Below are positions 45,615-58,096 of a stretch of DNA of 64,000 nt, one piece after another. Each line of letters starts with the position of its first letter. Within the stretch, counting starts at the first letter, position 1. A model generated the notes under the pieces. That model ran no database searches. It saw nothing but the letters and a program-made list of their open reading frames with translations, and was not told where the DNA came from. The position numbers were made by a program, and so were the translations under genes. The stretch comes from Rhodamnia argentea (lineage: Eukaryota > Streptophyta > Magnoliopsida > Myrtales > Myrtaceae): positions 8,618,001-8,682,000 of the forward strand of contig NC_063151.1 of NCBI RefSeq assembly GCF_020921035.1. The letters are read 5' to 3'.

Positions 45615-46112
45615 AAAAAATCTATGTTTTCTTCAAACCAAAATCGACGGCCAATCACCAAATCCGTGTTCTTTCGTGAGCACACGCCGAGATCTTCAAC
45701 CGTTGCTATAACTTTTCCTTTCGGCGGTGTTCCCCTAAATTCAGTGTCCCTAACACTATCGTTATGCAAAATAAAAAGATTGAACGAACACTTATATGAT
45801 AATGTGGGTGAAACCTTCAAGAAGCTCCTTCGATTTCCTTTGAAATTGGATTTGTATGCTAACAAAATCCGAGAGAAGCGAAATTTTGAAAACATAACTA
45901 AAAAACTCCTCGAAACGGGAGAGAGAATTTTCCAGATCTAGGTCGGATAGGGAAAAAAAAGCCTCCACAAACAGAGAAAAGCAAGAAATAAAAAACTAAA
46001 ACACTTAACAAAGAGAAGAAGGGAGGGGAGGGAGGGATCTAGTTTAAACACTCCCCTCAATAGAGGTAGAATAAGGGAATTGTGTGAGATGAGAGGAGAG
46101 AGAATGAAGGTG
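45615..46112. repeat. Dispersed repeat, copy B
   Basis: This is a diverged relative of 19720-20005 in the same orientation, sharing AATCTATG, AATCACCAAATCCGTGTTC-like, GAGCACACGCCGAGATCT and GGGAGGGAGGGATCTAGT blocks. It carries about 200 extra bases in the middle. Short open frames on both strands do not look coding. Identity unknown. Confidence 0.4.
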
Positions 46113-46189
46113 GCATTAGGGTTTTTCTTCGGTAGTTAAGTTTTTTGACGAGATTTGAGCTCTGATCAAATCATCATTATTATCCAAAC

Positions 46190-47600
46190 TTAAAATTACA
46201 AAATGGGTCAAAGACCCATTTCTTAACCGATATATGATAGTTTGAGTTATTATATGGGTAAGTTATATTCAATAAATAGGTCATAAAGAGGTTTAAATAT
46301 AAATGAATTGTAAATGGGTTTATAACTTACTTAGACTTAACTCACCTTTATGACTTTGTTTTTATTCTCTCTCCCTCACTAGATTTCACGCTTATTCACT
46401 CCGCACTCTCACCTTAGTTTGTGTATGAATTTTCCTTGATTGGATTAAACATGAAAGTATTTTAGGAATATAGGTTGGATCGGATATAAGGTTATTAGAT
46501 TTGCATTGTAATAAATGGATCTATTTGGGTAGGATTATTTATGGCCCAACCCAAACCCATCCCGACCCATCTATTAATGATTCTATCCAAACTTATTTGG
46601 TGGCCTTCTATTTTATAGCTAGAGTTAACCATAACAAAAAAAAAAAAAAAGAATACATTGGTCTTCTTTGGTCGAAAATGTTAAAATCATTCTTTGTTGT
46701 GTAACCCATTTCCTGTTTAAATGGTTTCGGATATAAGTGGCAAAATGAGTCTAGATTCCATATTTGAGGGTTGCTTAAGTTTTAAAAGTGTATCATAAAT
46801 GGGTCACTTATAAACTCAATGAGTCCGAAATGGGTTCAAAATAGGTCATATATGGGTTAACTATGGTAACTACTTCAAGTGAAACATAAATAAGTTTTCT
46901 GAATATTTTAAAAGCATTTCAAAATTTTTAATAATTTATTATTTCATTTATTTTACTTTTTATATTTTCTTTCTTTCTTTTTCTTTTTCCCCCCCCCCCC
47001 CTACCTCCTCCTACCTCCACTGCCATGGCCATCGGGGCTCGCCGAGATCCGGCCTCAAGCTCACCGGCTTTGGGCAAGCTCAAGGTCACCTAGATCGGGT
47101 GAGCCGCGAGCTCGCATGCCTCGGGTGAGCTCGTGCTCGCGTAGATCGGCCGACCTCGAGGCTCACTTGGTTTTGGCGAGCCCTTAGCTCATTGAGGACG
47201 ATGACCTAGAGGTCGCAGGAATGCGGCCGGTTGCGGGGCTTCCCTAGGACATGGCCGGTTGCCGGGCGTCGGACGGAGGTTACAAAAAGAGGAGGGAGGA
47301 GGAAGGAGGAAAAAAGAGAAATAGAAAATACTTTTTAAAAAATTAAAAAAATTTAGTAAATTTGTATTGCGTAAAAGTGTTTTAGCAATATCATTTTTTT
47401 AATCAAATTATAAGAAACAAGTATTGTATGATTTGGTTAAATATAAAAATGTTTAATAAATACGGGTTGGGTATAGGTCAGATCGGATATGGATCATTAA
47501 ATTTGTACTGCATAAAAATGAGTCAAAACGGGTTAAATGGGTCAGATCATATTTGACCCAATCCAAACCCAACCCGATCCATCTGTTTGACACCTCTAGT
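46190..47600. repeat. GGGTTGGGTC-type repeat cluster
   Basis: Two direct copies of about 140 bases, near 46465-46610 and 47455-47598, share GATCGGATAT, then TTAGATTTG or TAAATTTGTACTGCATA-like text, then CCAAACCCA and CCCGACCCATCT endings. The second ends GTTTGACACCTCTAG, typical of plant hAT-type MITE termini. Between them are AAATGGGTC-rich arms and a GC-rich island (47020-47280). Probably nested or tandem non-autonomous elements. Boundaries are approximate. Confidence 0.4.
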
Positions 47601-50600
47601 TTGAGAGTGTGGTAGGGCTAATTTCACATTATTTTGATTGAAATACATTATTTCAATCAAAATATTTGCTATGAACATTGCTCTCTCCTCACTCCATATT
47701 ATCATCTCTCCTTTGCATGCCACGTTAAAGTAAGTTTCCAAAAAAATTAATTACCTTATATACGGTATTTTTTGGAATCACATGTTAGTAGAATACCTTT
47801 TTAAAAATTTGTTCACGAACTTGACATGTGAATTAGAATCGAGAATCTCTCTCTGTCTCTCTCCACATTGGTTTTTTGTAACATATGATGCGAATTTGAG
47901 TTATTAAGACATAATTCATTGACGCTTTTATCTAAGTTTCACATGATTTTTATGGAAGGCCAAACCTAGTTACGCTTTCTTTATAATTAAACTCATATTT
48001 CTTCATCGGAAAACTTGGTTACTCTCTCTGGATATATAATCAGTAGGAATTATGGGATTGTGAACGATATGGCAAAATGATAGAAAAGTTTACTCTTTTT
48101 TTCTTCTTCTTTTTTCTTTATGGTTTTGTATTGGAAGGAACAAATAAAAAAAAAATCCCAACTCGAGTTTCTAACTAAAAATACTCCCCATCCAGGTGCT
48201 TTGCCTTTTTGAAGGAACAAGTAATTATTAGGTAATCGATTTCAAGGTGGACACCTGGAACCTATCTTGTCAGAGTCGATCTCCGTGTTTGAAATAAGAA
48301 ACAGACTCTCTTGACCCCGGAGCTGGCTTGAATCTAAACTAGGCGATTTTTTTGTCATTTTATTTCTTTACATATATCATATGCACATGTCAATCATAAA
48401 TATAATTCTTTCTGTTTGAGAATAATATGTCAAATATATACAATTTCAACAAATATTTATAGTTATAGAACAAAAAGTAAAAGAACTTATTTAGGATCAA
48501 AGGTAAACCAATTTTAGGTTTCCAGGTAAAGCCAGCAGGTTCAAGGAATAGAATCGAGAATCTAACTGGTCAAGACCCGCTCCCGGGTTGAATCGGCTTG
48601 ATTGCTCACCTCTATAAAATACTCTCTTCAAAAGAAAAACGTTTGAAATAGATCAAGATAAGTAAGTAGCAAAAAAAGGTGTTATTATTCTTACCAAAAA
48701 AAAAAAAAAAAGGTGTTATTAAGTATCAACACATTTGCTTAACCAATATCGAAGACTAATTCTGTTTCACGTTCAACAAGCGACCAAGAAAAAGTAGCAA
48801 CAATTTCCTTTTTTTGGGCTAGAAAACACATGCAACCATCATTTTCTACCAACACAATTCATTCTAATGGGGAGGGGCTCGCGTCTTATCGGATACATGA
48901 ATTCAACTGTGTAGTTCAAAAGGGTTTGCCATTGATCCATCTATGTTTGGAGTTCCACGTCATTAAATCCAAAACTGCAATAACAAGACCAACTTGTCAT
49001 ATAAGGATTGTATTGCATTCACTGGAAAATCACAGCCACCCCTCCTCGAGCTTGAAATAGGTTTACCAACATAGTCCGAGGATGGCTCATAAAAAGGGAA
49101 AAGAACGTAGCTAAGAGGAAGAGCGTTTCGGAATTCTTCAAAAGGTGGGGTTCAGAGACCCTTTTCATCCCCCAAAAAAATACTTCGGTTTTTTCAAAAT
49201 GTTGCTCATCAAAGTTAGGGCAAGCGCATCTCCCCGTAGTATCCCCGACCCAAAACCGGTTCCCCATTTATTTTGAAAAAAATCGAAGGTACACGTATCC
49301 CCAGTTCCTAATATCGTGAAAGCACCTAAAGATATAAAACATGGTCCACCTTTAATTTATGTCGCTCTTGCATGAATACGCGCTGTGCAACGTTTATTTA
49401 ATGCTGAAGATATCATCCTTTTCTTTTTCCATCCACCAAGACACCACGATGTTCAAATTTTGAACAGAATTTCATGTCTTTTCCCCCCGTTTTCTCGTTG
49501 TTTGTGTCGTGTCGAACTTAATTAGGGTTTAAACTAAGGATTAAGTGCATAATTTTGGTCCAAACTTGTTTTGCCTTCGCTCAGTTCCACGCAAATTTAT
49601 CATATAAGTAAATTAGTATTCCCAGTTGGAGCGCTTCGAAGTCAACCAAAGAAGCAAAGCGCACGTGGTGTTTGGACTTGTCCTTGATAGGATTTGAGGC
49701 GTGAGGACAGATGAAAGCCTATATTTCCGTGCTCATGATTAATGAGGCGGCCTCATGAAAACCCTAGCTCACATGGCCTTCCCACGAAGGTAGCCGATTC
49801 TTTCTCTGGTTCTCTGGTTTATTTAAGTGAAGATTGACCATCAATTAGTCTTGTTAGAATATTTAGTTCTCAGTAAAATCATGTTAGGCTGCAGTTAGAT
49901 ATTTTGAATGTGATCGTTAGTATTGCTTTGGGCCTAGAAAAAAGAAAAAAAGGGACCCTTGTGTAATAATTCGACTTAAATAGGAAAGAAAGAAAGAAAG
50001 AAAAACAAGTAAGCAAAAGGGGATTAAATAGGATCATGAAGTAGAGATTAGCGGCGTCATTAGGAGCACAAAGGTGATCAAACATTTGTCTTTTTCGTCA
50101 AATATACATTGCATGATGTAACAACGTAAACAAAGCTTGGAGCGTTGGCCAGAAGACAGCACTTGGTTTTCGGGCAATAAATCTAAATCAAGATCGTACT
50201 TTTAGTACAAACCCCCGTCTTTTTTTTTCCGTTTAGTTTAAGGTTTTAGTGGCAGCATAGTTTTGCTAGCTGTGCGATTCGTTTAATTAGCGAGCGTTTG
50301 CCCCATCATGGATCGGACAGAGAGCGATGGTTGTGGAGGACAAGGAGCCACTGCCTTTTCGGTTATTATATTGCAACAGATTGTTAGCCAAATCTCCAAC
50401 CACTCTCCCTCTCTGTCTAAAAAAGAAGATGTCATCAGAAAATTTGCAGACTGAATAATCAATGCAATGGTGTTAATTCACTCAAAAAGGCCAAAAAAAA
50501 AAAAAAAAAACAGAAAGATAAGAGGAGTTGTTGAACTGCAGATCAGAAGGGGTGTTGCAAGATTCTTATCTGATCATTTGGGAAGCTAGCATAGCAAGCG

Positions 50601-51420
50601 ATCGATGATGTTTTGTTCCGTTCTTGTTGTCGGTTCATTTGGTGATCCATATGCGCGGGTCTGCACATTGACAGTTGGTATAGTGCACTGGACGAAGCCC
50701 CAATGGTTTTTCGGCCAGAATGAAGGGCCGGCATCGACCAGCACGCATGATCGTTATTCGTGTTCCTGAGACATATTCACTCTTAATTAAATTCACGTTT
50801 ATATACATCCATAGAAGGATTTTGCGTATCGTTTGCAAACTATAGTCACAAGCGTCTTGTAAGATGGTTGAGCTTTGCTTGATTTGTGTTGACGATCTCC
50901 ATATATAAATGAAAGTAGAAAGTTTTTGAGGTATTCCAGCAATTCTAAGCAATCTTAGCTTGATCATGCTTTGCCAGGTCGGCTTTTGGAGTCTTATTGC
51001 TAAGCTCAAGTCTTTTGACATTGCATTAACCTAATCCCCGGCAACATCGTTCCCCTTCTTCTTCTTTCACGGTTCGGTGTCAGCGGCCGTGCGCACCGGT
51101 CATGGACGAGAGCGATATAAAAGCTTGATTTGAGATATGTTTAATAAAACGGGAGAGAGAAAGAGATATTAATGCTATACAATTAAGGTTTTTTATCTGG
51201 ACATTGCATTCTAAGGTTGTCGCTATTGGGATGTGATTCATACTTTCCATCGATAGAAAAATACGGGGTAACCTCGTATTTTTATAATTGAGGAATGTAA
51301 TGAGAGGTGCGAGGTATTAATTATAGCAAAATCCTCTATTTGACGTAACTCTAATTTAAGGATGAATTAAGAATAAAATCTTATGTTTCGATTTTCTTTT
51401 TTTTTTTATTTATATTTTTT
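47601..51420. other. Gene-poor AT-rich spacer
   Basis: No gene was recognised. A stretch at about 48240-48615 has GGAACC and CAAGACCCGCTCCCGGG blocks and ends GATTGCTCACCTCT, like another hAT-type MITE, but its left end is unclear. A duplicated AAAAAAGGTGTTATTA flanks a poly(A) run near 48674-48720. Short frames at 48830-49060, 49879-50085 and 50635-51021 show no domains. Confidence 0.35.
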
Positions 51421-52189
51421 ATGTTTTATTTCATTGTAATTGTGAGCCGAATCTTAATGATTGCATGCAATTCGTTTGGGGAGGCTAATCGAGATTGGAA
51501 TACCCTCAATTTGGACTCCGGTCTTGTAATAATCCCACGAGGACGGTCGTCGCTCATCTTGATTTGTAATTTTGGAGATGTTTCGTTGGCCATTAGAGGG
51601 GGAAAGAGGGGCAGATTCGGCAATCCAACCAGTGAGCTCCAAGTGGGGAGGGGCGTGGGAAGACGCACATTCGCAGCGGACGGTCCCAGTTTCCAAATCC
51701 TTTCCGCGCGTCGTGTACGATCCCTCCTCGGCACATTCGCTCCCCATCTTGCTCTCCCCCCGGAATCTGGGCCCACAACCCCCGACACAGTTGGTTCGGG
51801 AAATGACCCGAATGCCCCTCTTAACAAAACCACCCCAAATCTGGCCAAAAGAGGGTTGACTCGCCGAGTCGCAGGGCAGCTCCCATATGGGGAAAGTTCT
51901 CCGCACCTGAATAAAGAAAGAGCGCACATCCGCTCGCGGCGGCTTTGTATTACGAGGGAGAGAGTCCGGCGAGAAGTACCAAGGGAATAACTCCAACCGG
52001 GACAACATTAAACCCAACATGTTCTACCACCTAAAGTCAGATGTCCAAAGCACATCACGTGCTTTCTCTCTCTCTCTCTCTCTCTCTCACAGATATAAAC
52101 CTAAGCCAGGCTCATCCACAACTACTTCCACCAGAAGCATTTTCACTAGACCCCATCTCATCAAGAGCTTTAATGGGGGTGTGAGATTG

Positions 52190-52239
<50 letters not shown>

Positions 52240-52648
52240 GTTATGATTGAATGCCCCTTTGCGATGACGGACCAATCCGTAGGTGCTGATCAGCTCCGAC
52301 GTCACCCTCCCGTCGCGCCGAGAGAGAAAGTAGTCGCAAAGCTGCGACCTCAAAGACAACCAAATGTCGAATCATCAATTCGGGTCGCCAAGAGCGCACT
52401 TGCCTTTGCCCCATCTCTACAAGACAAGTACGCAAGTTAATCCAAAACCAAAAGTGATAGAGAGAGAGAGAGAGAGAGTTCAGAGAAATAGGAAAAGAAC
52501 AATTAAACAAAGGGAGACCCACCACACCACCCACCTTTCTCTCCCTTAAGACCTCCTCTTGGATCTCTCCCCTCTCTCGTCCGATCAAAGAGAGAGCTTT
52601 TATAACTCTTCTTCTTCTTCTTCCTCTTCTTCTTCTTGTTTTCTCTTC
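51421..52648 (+). promoter_or_regulatory. 5' flank and leader of the zinc-finger gene
   Basis: The flank holds (CT)n near 52064-52088, (TA)n followed by (GA)n at about 52191-52232, (GA)n at about 52459-52478, and (CTT)n just before the ATG (52606-52635). Between 51421 and 52020 long open frames overlap on both strands, without family features. The translated frame extends upstream of 52649 only through a TTG, so 52649 is the first ATG. Confidence 0.45.
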
Positions 52649-54944
52649 ATGGCTCTCCTCACTTTCCTACCGGACAGCTCCTCCAGCCACAAGCATAAAC
52701 CACCCCCTCCTTCCAAACGCAAGCGAACGAAGCACCACCAGAAGCAGCACGAGCAAGATCCAAAGCTAAAGCAAAAGCCACCCGCATCGCCGCCGCTGTC
52801 GTCGTGGGACCAATTCAAGAGCCTCCTCACGTGCAAGCAGGTCGAGGGCTCCGCCGTCCACGACCCTTCCAAGAACAACAACAAGCTCGCCGGCTCCTCA
52901 TGCAGCTCCATATGCAGCTTCCGGGACGTCGTCCACGGCAACACCCGCGTGGTCCACCGGGCCGACAACTCCCCGGAGGGCAGCTCCGTCGGCCAGGAGG
53001 CCGGCCTCCTGAGCCGCAAAGGCGGGGCCGGGTCCTCGTCCTCCAGGTCGCTGGCCGGGTCGACTAGAACCCACGGCGGCGGGGGCGGGTCGTCGAGGGG
53101 CATGCAGTTCCGGAAGCTCTCCGGGTGTTACGAGTGCCACATGATCGTCGACCCTAGCAGGTAATTTACTGGGCGCACGCTAACATGGTAAACTTTTCAG
53201 ACCCTCGACGAAGAAGAATCGACCAACCACCGTCCTATTTCGCCTATTTTTAGCCTAGGCTCATATGACGAATGACAAAGATGGTCTTGATTTGATGGTC
53301 ACCATCAGGTATCCTTACACGCCCAGGTCAACCATGTGCGCATGCTCCCAGTGCGGCGAAGTCTTCCCTAAGCTCGAGAGCCTAGAGCTTCACCAAGCAG
53401 TTCGTCATGCTGGTATTTTAATATTTCGCTTCTTTATCGTATCTTGGCCAAACCCAGAAAAATATCATTATTTTTCATGAAACGAACAGAGTTGGATATT
53501 ATTTCCTTCTTGTTCTACATAATTACTTAAATTTCCTTTTTTTTATATGCCTAAATCATCTTTCACACGAAAGCAGAAAAGGAATAAAAGGAATAAAACT
53601 TGCCCGTTACTGATGCATATCTTTGCTTTGCTTCCATGTGTGCACCAAAATCGCTTTTTTGTGTCACCTTGTGTTACATGCCAGGGTATCACGTCACAGA
53701 GCAATTTACTACAATCTTTTTTTTTTTTTTGGGGGTGCCTGAGCAAAGACAAAGTAGTAGTAGTCGATTAGAGTGAACCGCCTTTTAATGAAAAGCTTTG
53801 GCTCCCGATTAATCACCAAATCACTTTATATAGAAGATCATTGCACCGCGAATCTTGCATTTTTGCCAATATGGCGCAAGGTATCAGATCGCAAATTGGG
53901 GCAATCTTCAATTGAATTACCTTTTGATCAATAAGCACTCGATTCGGTCGTGTTAATGGTGCACCGAAATTTTTTTCTTTTTCTAAGTTAGGGGGACCAT
54001 TTACTACTTTTTGCGTTTTTACTACTCCTTGCTCCTTAGTCCACCGTCACAGCTGTCACGATGAGAACCGAAGCGATGCCCCACTCGGTTTCTTACGTGG
54101 CGATGTACTATTGGTTGATACCCACTTCCGCTTTATTCATTTCAGCGAATCGTGACCCCACCGACAAGTTGGAGTAAATATTGTTTTTTCTTTTTTTTTT
54201 TTACTCCACAATTAATTTTTTTCTGTTTTGCAGTTTTACCCCAACATTAATGGCGCACTTAAAAATAAAAATATTTTTATTTATTTTGCAGTGTCTGAGC
54301 TGGGCCCGGAAGATTCCGGCCGCCACATCGTGGAGATCATCTTCAAGTCGAGCTGGCTCAAGAAGGACAACCCCATCTGCAAGATCGAACGGATACTGAA
54401 GGTCCACAACACCCAGCGCACCATCCAGCGCTTCGAGGACTGCCGGGACGCGGTGAAGACCCGCGCCCTCGCCAGCGCCCGGAAGAACCCGCGCTGCGCC
54501 GCCGACGGCAATGAGCTGCTCCGGTTCCACTGCACCACCCTGGCGTGCGCCCTCGGCTCCGGCGGCTCCACCAGCCTGTGCGGGTCCGTGCCCGGCTGCG
54601 GCGTCTGCACCGTCGTCCGCCACGGCTTCCACGCGAGGCCGCAGGGCGGGGGCGTGTGCACCACGGCCAGCAGCGGCCGGGCCCACGACTCCCTCCAGCT
54701 CGCCGACGGCCGCCGGGCCATGCTCGTGTGCCGCGTCATCGCGGGCAGGGTCCGGCGTGTGGCCGAGGAGGGGGCGACGCAGCCGGGGGAGGAGGAGGGC
54801 CCCGCGGCGGGGGCGGCGGGGGGCTCGTACGACTCCGTGGCGGGCCACGCCGGGGTTTACTCGAATCTGGAGGAGCTGTTCGTGTTCAATCCGAAGGCGA
54901 TCCTTCCTTGTTTCGTGGTGATTTACAAGGCGCTCGAGTCATAA
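52649..54944 (+). CDS. C2H2 zinc finger with PARP-like C-terminal domain
   Basis: Three exons, 52649-53160, 53309-53412 and 54292-54944, join in frame to 422 residues. The start MALLTFLP matches the plant family of C2H2-like proteins that includes At1g75710. Residues 30-170 are a basic, Ser-rich low-complexity region with a KRKRTK nuclear-type signal. One C2H2 finger spans 183-204 (C183, C186, H199, H204). The C-terminal part, 206-422, shows the order of a PARP-type ADP-ribosyltransferase fold: RFHCTTL (H285), GVCTTASSGRAHDS (326-339, like the GIYF-A-S-S strand), AMLVCRVIAGR, YDSVAG (385-390) and EELFVFNPKAILPCFVVIYK. The exact H-Y-E triad is not clear, so activity is uncertain. Exon 3 is far more GC-rich than its surroundings. 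The biochemical role is unknown. Confidence 0.88.
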
Positions 54945-56918
54945 AAGAGATCAGCGGACGGACAATTTAATTGAGCATCAACTTCATTTTGGCTTTGTGA
55001 CAACGTTTTCATTCAATTTTAGTGTTTTAGCACCAAGTCAGAGGTGGGCATACCAAATGGTGTCACAGTTGACTTCCTGTTATGTTTCAGTCATTTGTAT
55101 ATATTAATGTGTTATTTTACTCGACGTATATAATGTCGAGTTATTAGGAACTTCATCTTTTCGATTGCTTATTCAAGATTTTGGTTATGAGTTGTTCTTT
55201 ATTCAGGTGACGGTAAGATTAATAATCTGTTTTGGGTAAAAAAAAAATAATAATTAATTTTAAAAATTTATTACTCATAATATACTGTTATTCTCATAGT
55301 TATTCAAAAATTGCTATATTACTAGTAAAGCCTATTTTGTGTATACGAATTTTCAATGTGCCTTTTTGATTACATACGCTCCACAAAATCCCTATGATTA
55401 GCAAAAACAGAGTGATTACAGTTAACCGAGCTCTCTTTGTAGCAAATATTTTTATGACTTGATGGTTTTCGATGGAGTCACACCTTGACTTTGGTATGTT
55501 ATGTGACCTCGGCTCAACCACTCTAACTAAACAACACGCCCGACGGATAAATTAAGGGTTATGACGCATTTTTGCGAAAGATCAATGAGAGATTGAAATG
55601 AGTAAGGTGGGGTTAAAGATCATTTAACCATTTCGTGCGATGAACCATGAAGAAGACAGCATCTTTAGATATGGGAGAGGACGAGCCAACTGCCGCTTTC
55701 GGCGAGGAGGGTCGCGAGTGCGCTAACTCACTCGAACAGTCGCCTTCGAAAGAGACCTCTTTCACCGGAGTCAAAATCACAACCTGACCTTCGATCCCCA
55801 TGTTCGGCAGGGCAAGACCAGAGCAATGAATGGCCACGTGAGGCTCGGTCTTAAAATAGAAACTGTCTCGAAAGGAGGGAGGGAGAGCGGGCGCGAGATC
55901 GGATCGGGTCGGCCCATATGCATCGAAGACCTTTTTGACCGAGTGGGAACTCGGAAGAAAATGCCAATTTGCCAAGGCAATTTGATTGCACTGCACGTGC
56001 ACCTCCCACCGGGGGTTGTTTTCTCTTTTTGTCATTTCGCCATTCGTTTGGACCTTCGAGACGGATTTATTATTAGACACGTAATGTCACATGTGACGTC
56101 ACTGATTAAGATGGAGAGACGGTCTTCTTCTCATTATTGTTTGCGCTGCGGAATCTATCGAGATCGCCGCATGATCTTTACTGCACGTAAAATTTGGGTA
56201 CTTCTCCGTCTAGAATAACTTAGTCATGAATGAATACGATCATCAGGCTGACCCTTTCATCAATCTCCCCTCCTAATAGAAAATAAATAAAAAATTGTAA
56301 AAAATTTGCAATTGCTCCAATTCAGCCTATTTGACCGGCCGGTGCTGACGTGGCATCGCCGACGCAGGAGTGATACTTTTTTGGTGCAGTGATATTCTTG
56401 ACGGCTACCTTTGTTTTTATTGATTAGAGATAGGACGATGAAATAATTCAATGACAATACTCTTTGAAGGTACCTCAGACATGGCATAACTAATTATAGA
56501 TGAGATTAGTTCAATCCATTCCCATATCGTGTTAGGCCCAAGACCATTGTTGCGCCCGACAAAGCAAGTTCCAGTTCTCTCCCGAGCGCCGATGGTCGTG
56601 TTCCAGCGCTCTGTAAGAAGTATATCGCCGGGAGAGATTCAGAACCACCTACAGCTACAGAGCTTTGACACACAGAAGCCCAAGTGGGAAGAAGCAGCAA
56701 AACCAGATTGCTTCTAGTTCAAGCGACGATGACATTACAGCAAACGGTGCGTACCTATGTTAAGTTTCTTGCGTTTTCCTAGGATTTCTCTGCAAACAAC
56801 CGCGGCAATTCTTGACATGAAAAGAAAAAAAACGAGCCCACAGCATACGCTATTTACAACACGATTCGACCACAACCGATTGTGAATTTGTCCGGGACGG
56901 AACGCAGACAACCCTCCT
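54945..56918. other. Spacer between zinc-finger and OBAP genes
   Basis: The left part is the 3' flank of the zinc-finger gene, with no clear AATAAA nearby. Frames open on both strands at 55613-56080 and 55826-56218 overlap each other and show no domain. A G-box-like CACGTG lies near 55996. The right 250 bases are the probable 3' untranslated region of the minus-strand OBAP gene. Nothing else recognised. Confidence 0.4.
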
Positions 56919-57823
56919 TCAAACGAAGACTCTGGGCAAGGACTCGACGGGCTTGCATTCCACCTCCCTCAGCTCCGTCTCCAGCCCCTTCCCCGCCGCG
57001 TTTGCAACCGGGTGGATCCCGTGCTCAGGCCCCTTCATGTACGCCCGGTTCTCCCTCTCCTTCTGGAACGACACCCCGAATTGCTTCTCAACGTCTGCAC
57101 GGGCGCATCCAAAAATCACCTACATCAGTCGCTCACTCGTGCGCGCCAACAGTCGGACGAATTGCGCAAGAGAACCGGCTTACCTCGGGCGAGTTCCTCC
57201 TTGAGCTGCCCGTCCCTGGTGAGGGCCATCATGATCTGGGGCAGGCCCAGCGGGAGGTTGTCCCCGCGGTCGACCTGCCAGAAGTGGATGGTCTTGCCGT
57301 AGGTCTTGCACACCTTGTCGAGGTCCTGCCGCTCTATTGGGCCCGGGACGCCTGGCATGAAGAGGTACCCGCCCTTCACCTCGTACTCGTGGCTGTGCCA
57401 AAGCAGCTTCTCCTCGTCGGGCAAGGTGAGGAAGAGATTCTCGGAAACGATGTACTCAAGGCCAATGAGCCGGGCGTCAGCGCCGGGGCTGTCGTAGATG
57501 AGGCACTGACGCATCTCCTCGTTCTGGTGGCCGCAGAAGTGGTGGGCCTCCACCTGCCGCGTCATGTCTTGCGCGTAGAAATGGAACCTGAAAATTTAAC
57601 AAGGCAACAAAGAACAAAGTACAAGATGATGATGATAAAGCTCTTGGTTCACTGTTTAAAAGAGAAGTAGAGAGTGACATTGAAGCATTGAGTATTACGC
57701 GCAGAGGTGTTGGTGGATCTTGTTGATGGGGCCGAAGCCTTGGATGGCGGAGGTGGCGGTTTCGAGCAGCGCAGTGCCGGTCTGGGTGGGCTCGCCGGGG
57801 ACGTCAGGATGAGTCGTCGCCAT
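56919..57823 (-). CDS. Oil body-associated protein (DUF1264)
   Basis: Members of this family (OBAP) associate with seed oil bodies and are needed for their normal structure. Three minus-strand exons, 57699-57823, 57184-57587 and 56919-57094, join in frame to 234 residues, close to the 240 or so of Arabidopsis OBAP1. Family blocks in order are [81 protein letters not shown] in the form [27 protein letters not shown], and [20 protein letters not shown]. There is no signal peptide or membrane segment. Upstream, at 57929-57937, lies ACGCGTGGC, resembling a seed/ABA coupling element, but this is weak evidence. The exact OBAP1 or OBAP2 subgroup was not resolved. Confidence 0.92.
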
Positions 57824-58096
57824 ACTTCACCTCTCAAGCCTTATCTCTAGCAACCACTTCGAATTCTTCTGGCAGAGTCGCCAAGTCCCTTTTATTGCTT
57901 TCGTCGGGGCGTGGGATCGTGCGCCACTACGCGTGGCAGGGGCGGGACAAATGGCCGTAGCGAGGAAGAAGCGCGCTGTCAACGTGGAGGAACTGGAAGG
58001 TGCAGGACGGAGCAGCTATCTTCTTAGGGGTTTGAAAAACTTCGATTTTTACTTCTCTCTTTTTTGGCAAGTCTTGACTAAATTTATTTTTAACTG

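Noticed and set aside
52559-52648. Upstream extension of the zinc-finger protein (Ser-rich)
   Set aside because: The extension begins with TTG and covers the CTT repeat of the leader. The first ATG, 52649, matches the family start MALLTFLP.
54201-54848. 215-codon minus-strand frame and other long frames over the zinc-finger gene
   Set aside because: They are shadows of the very GC-rich third exon. Their composition (Ala/Gly/Arg-rich) is that of antisense GC-rich coding DNA.
55613-56218. Open frames of 155 (minus) and 130 (plus) codons
   Set aside because: They overlap on opposite strands and have no domain, splice pattern or recognisable homologue.
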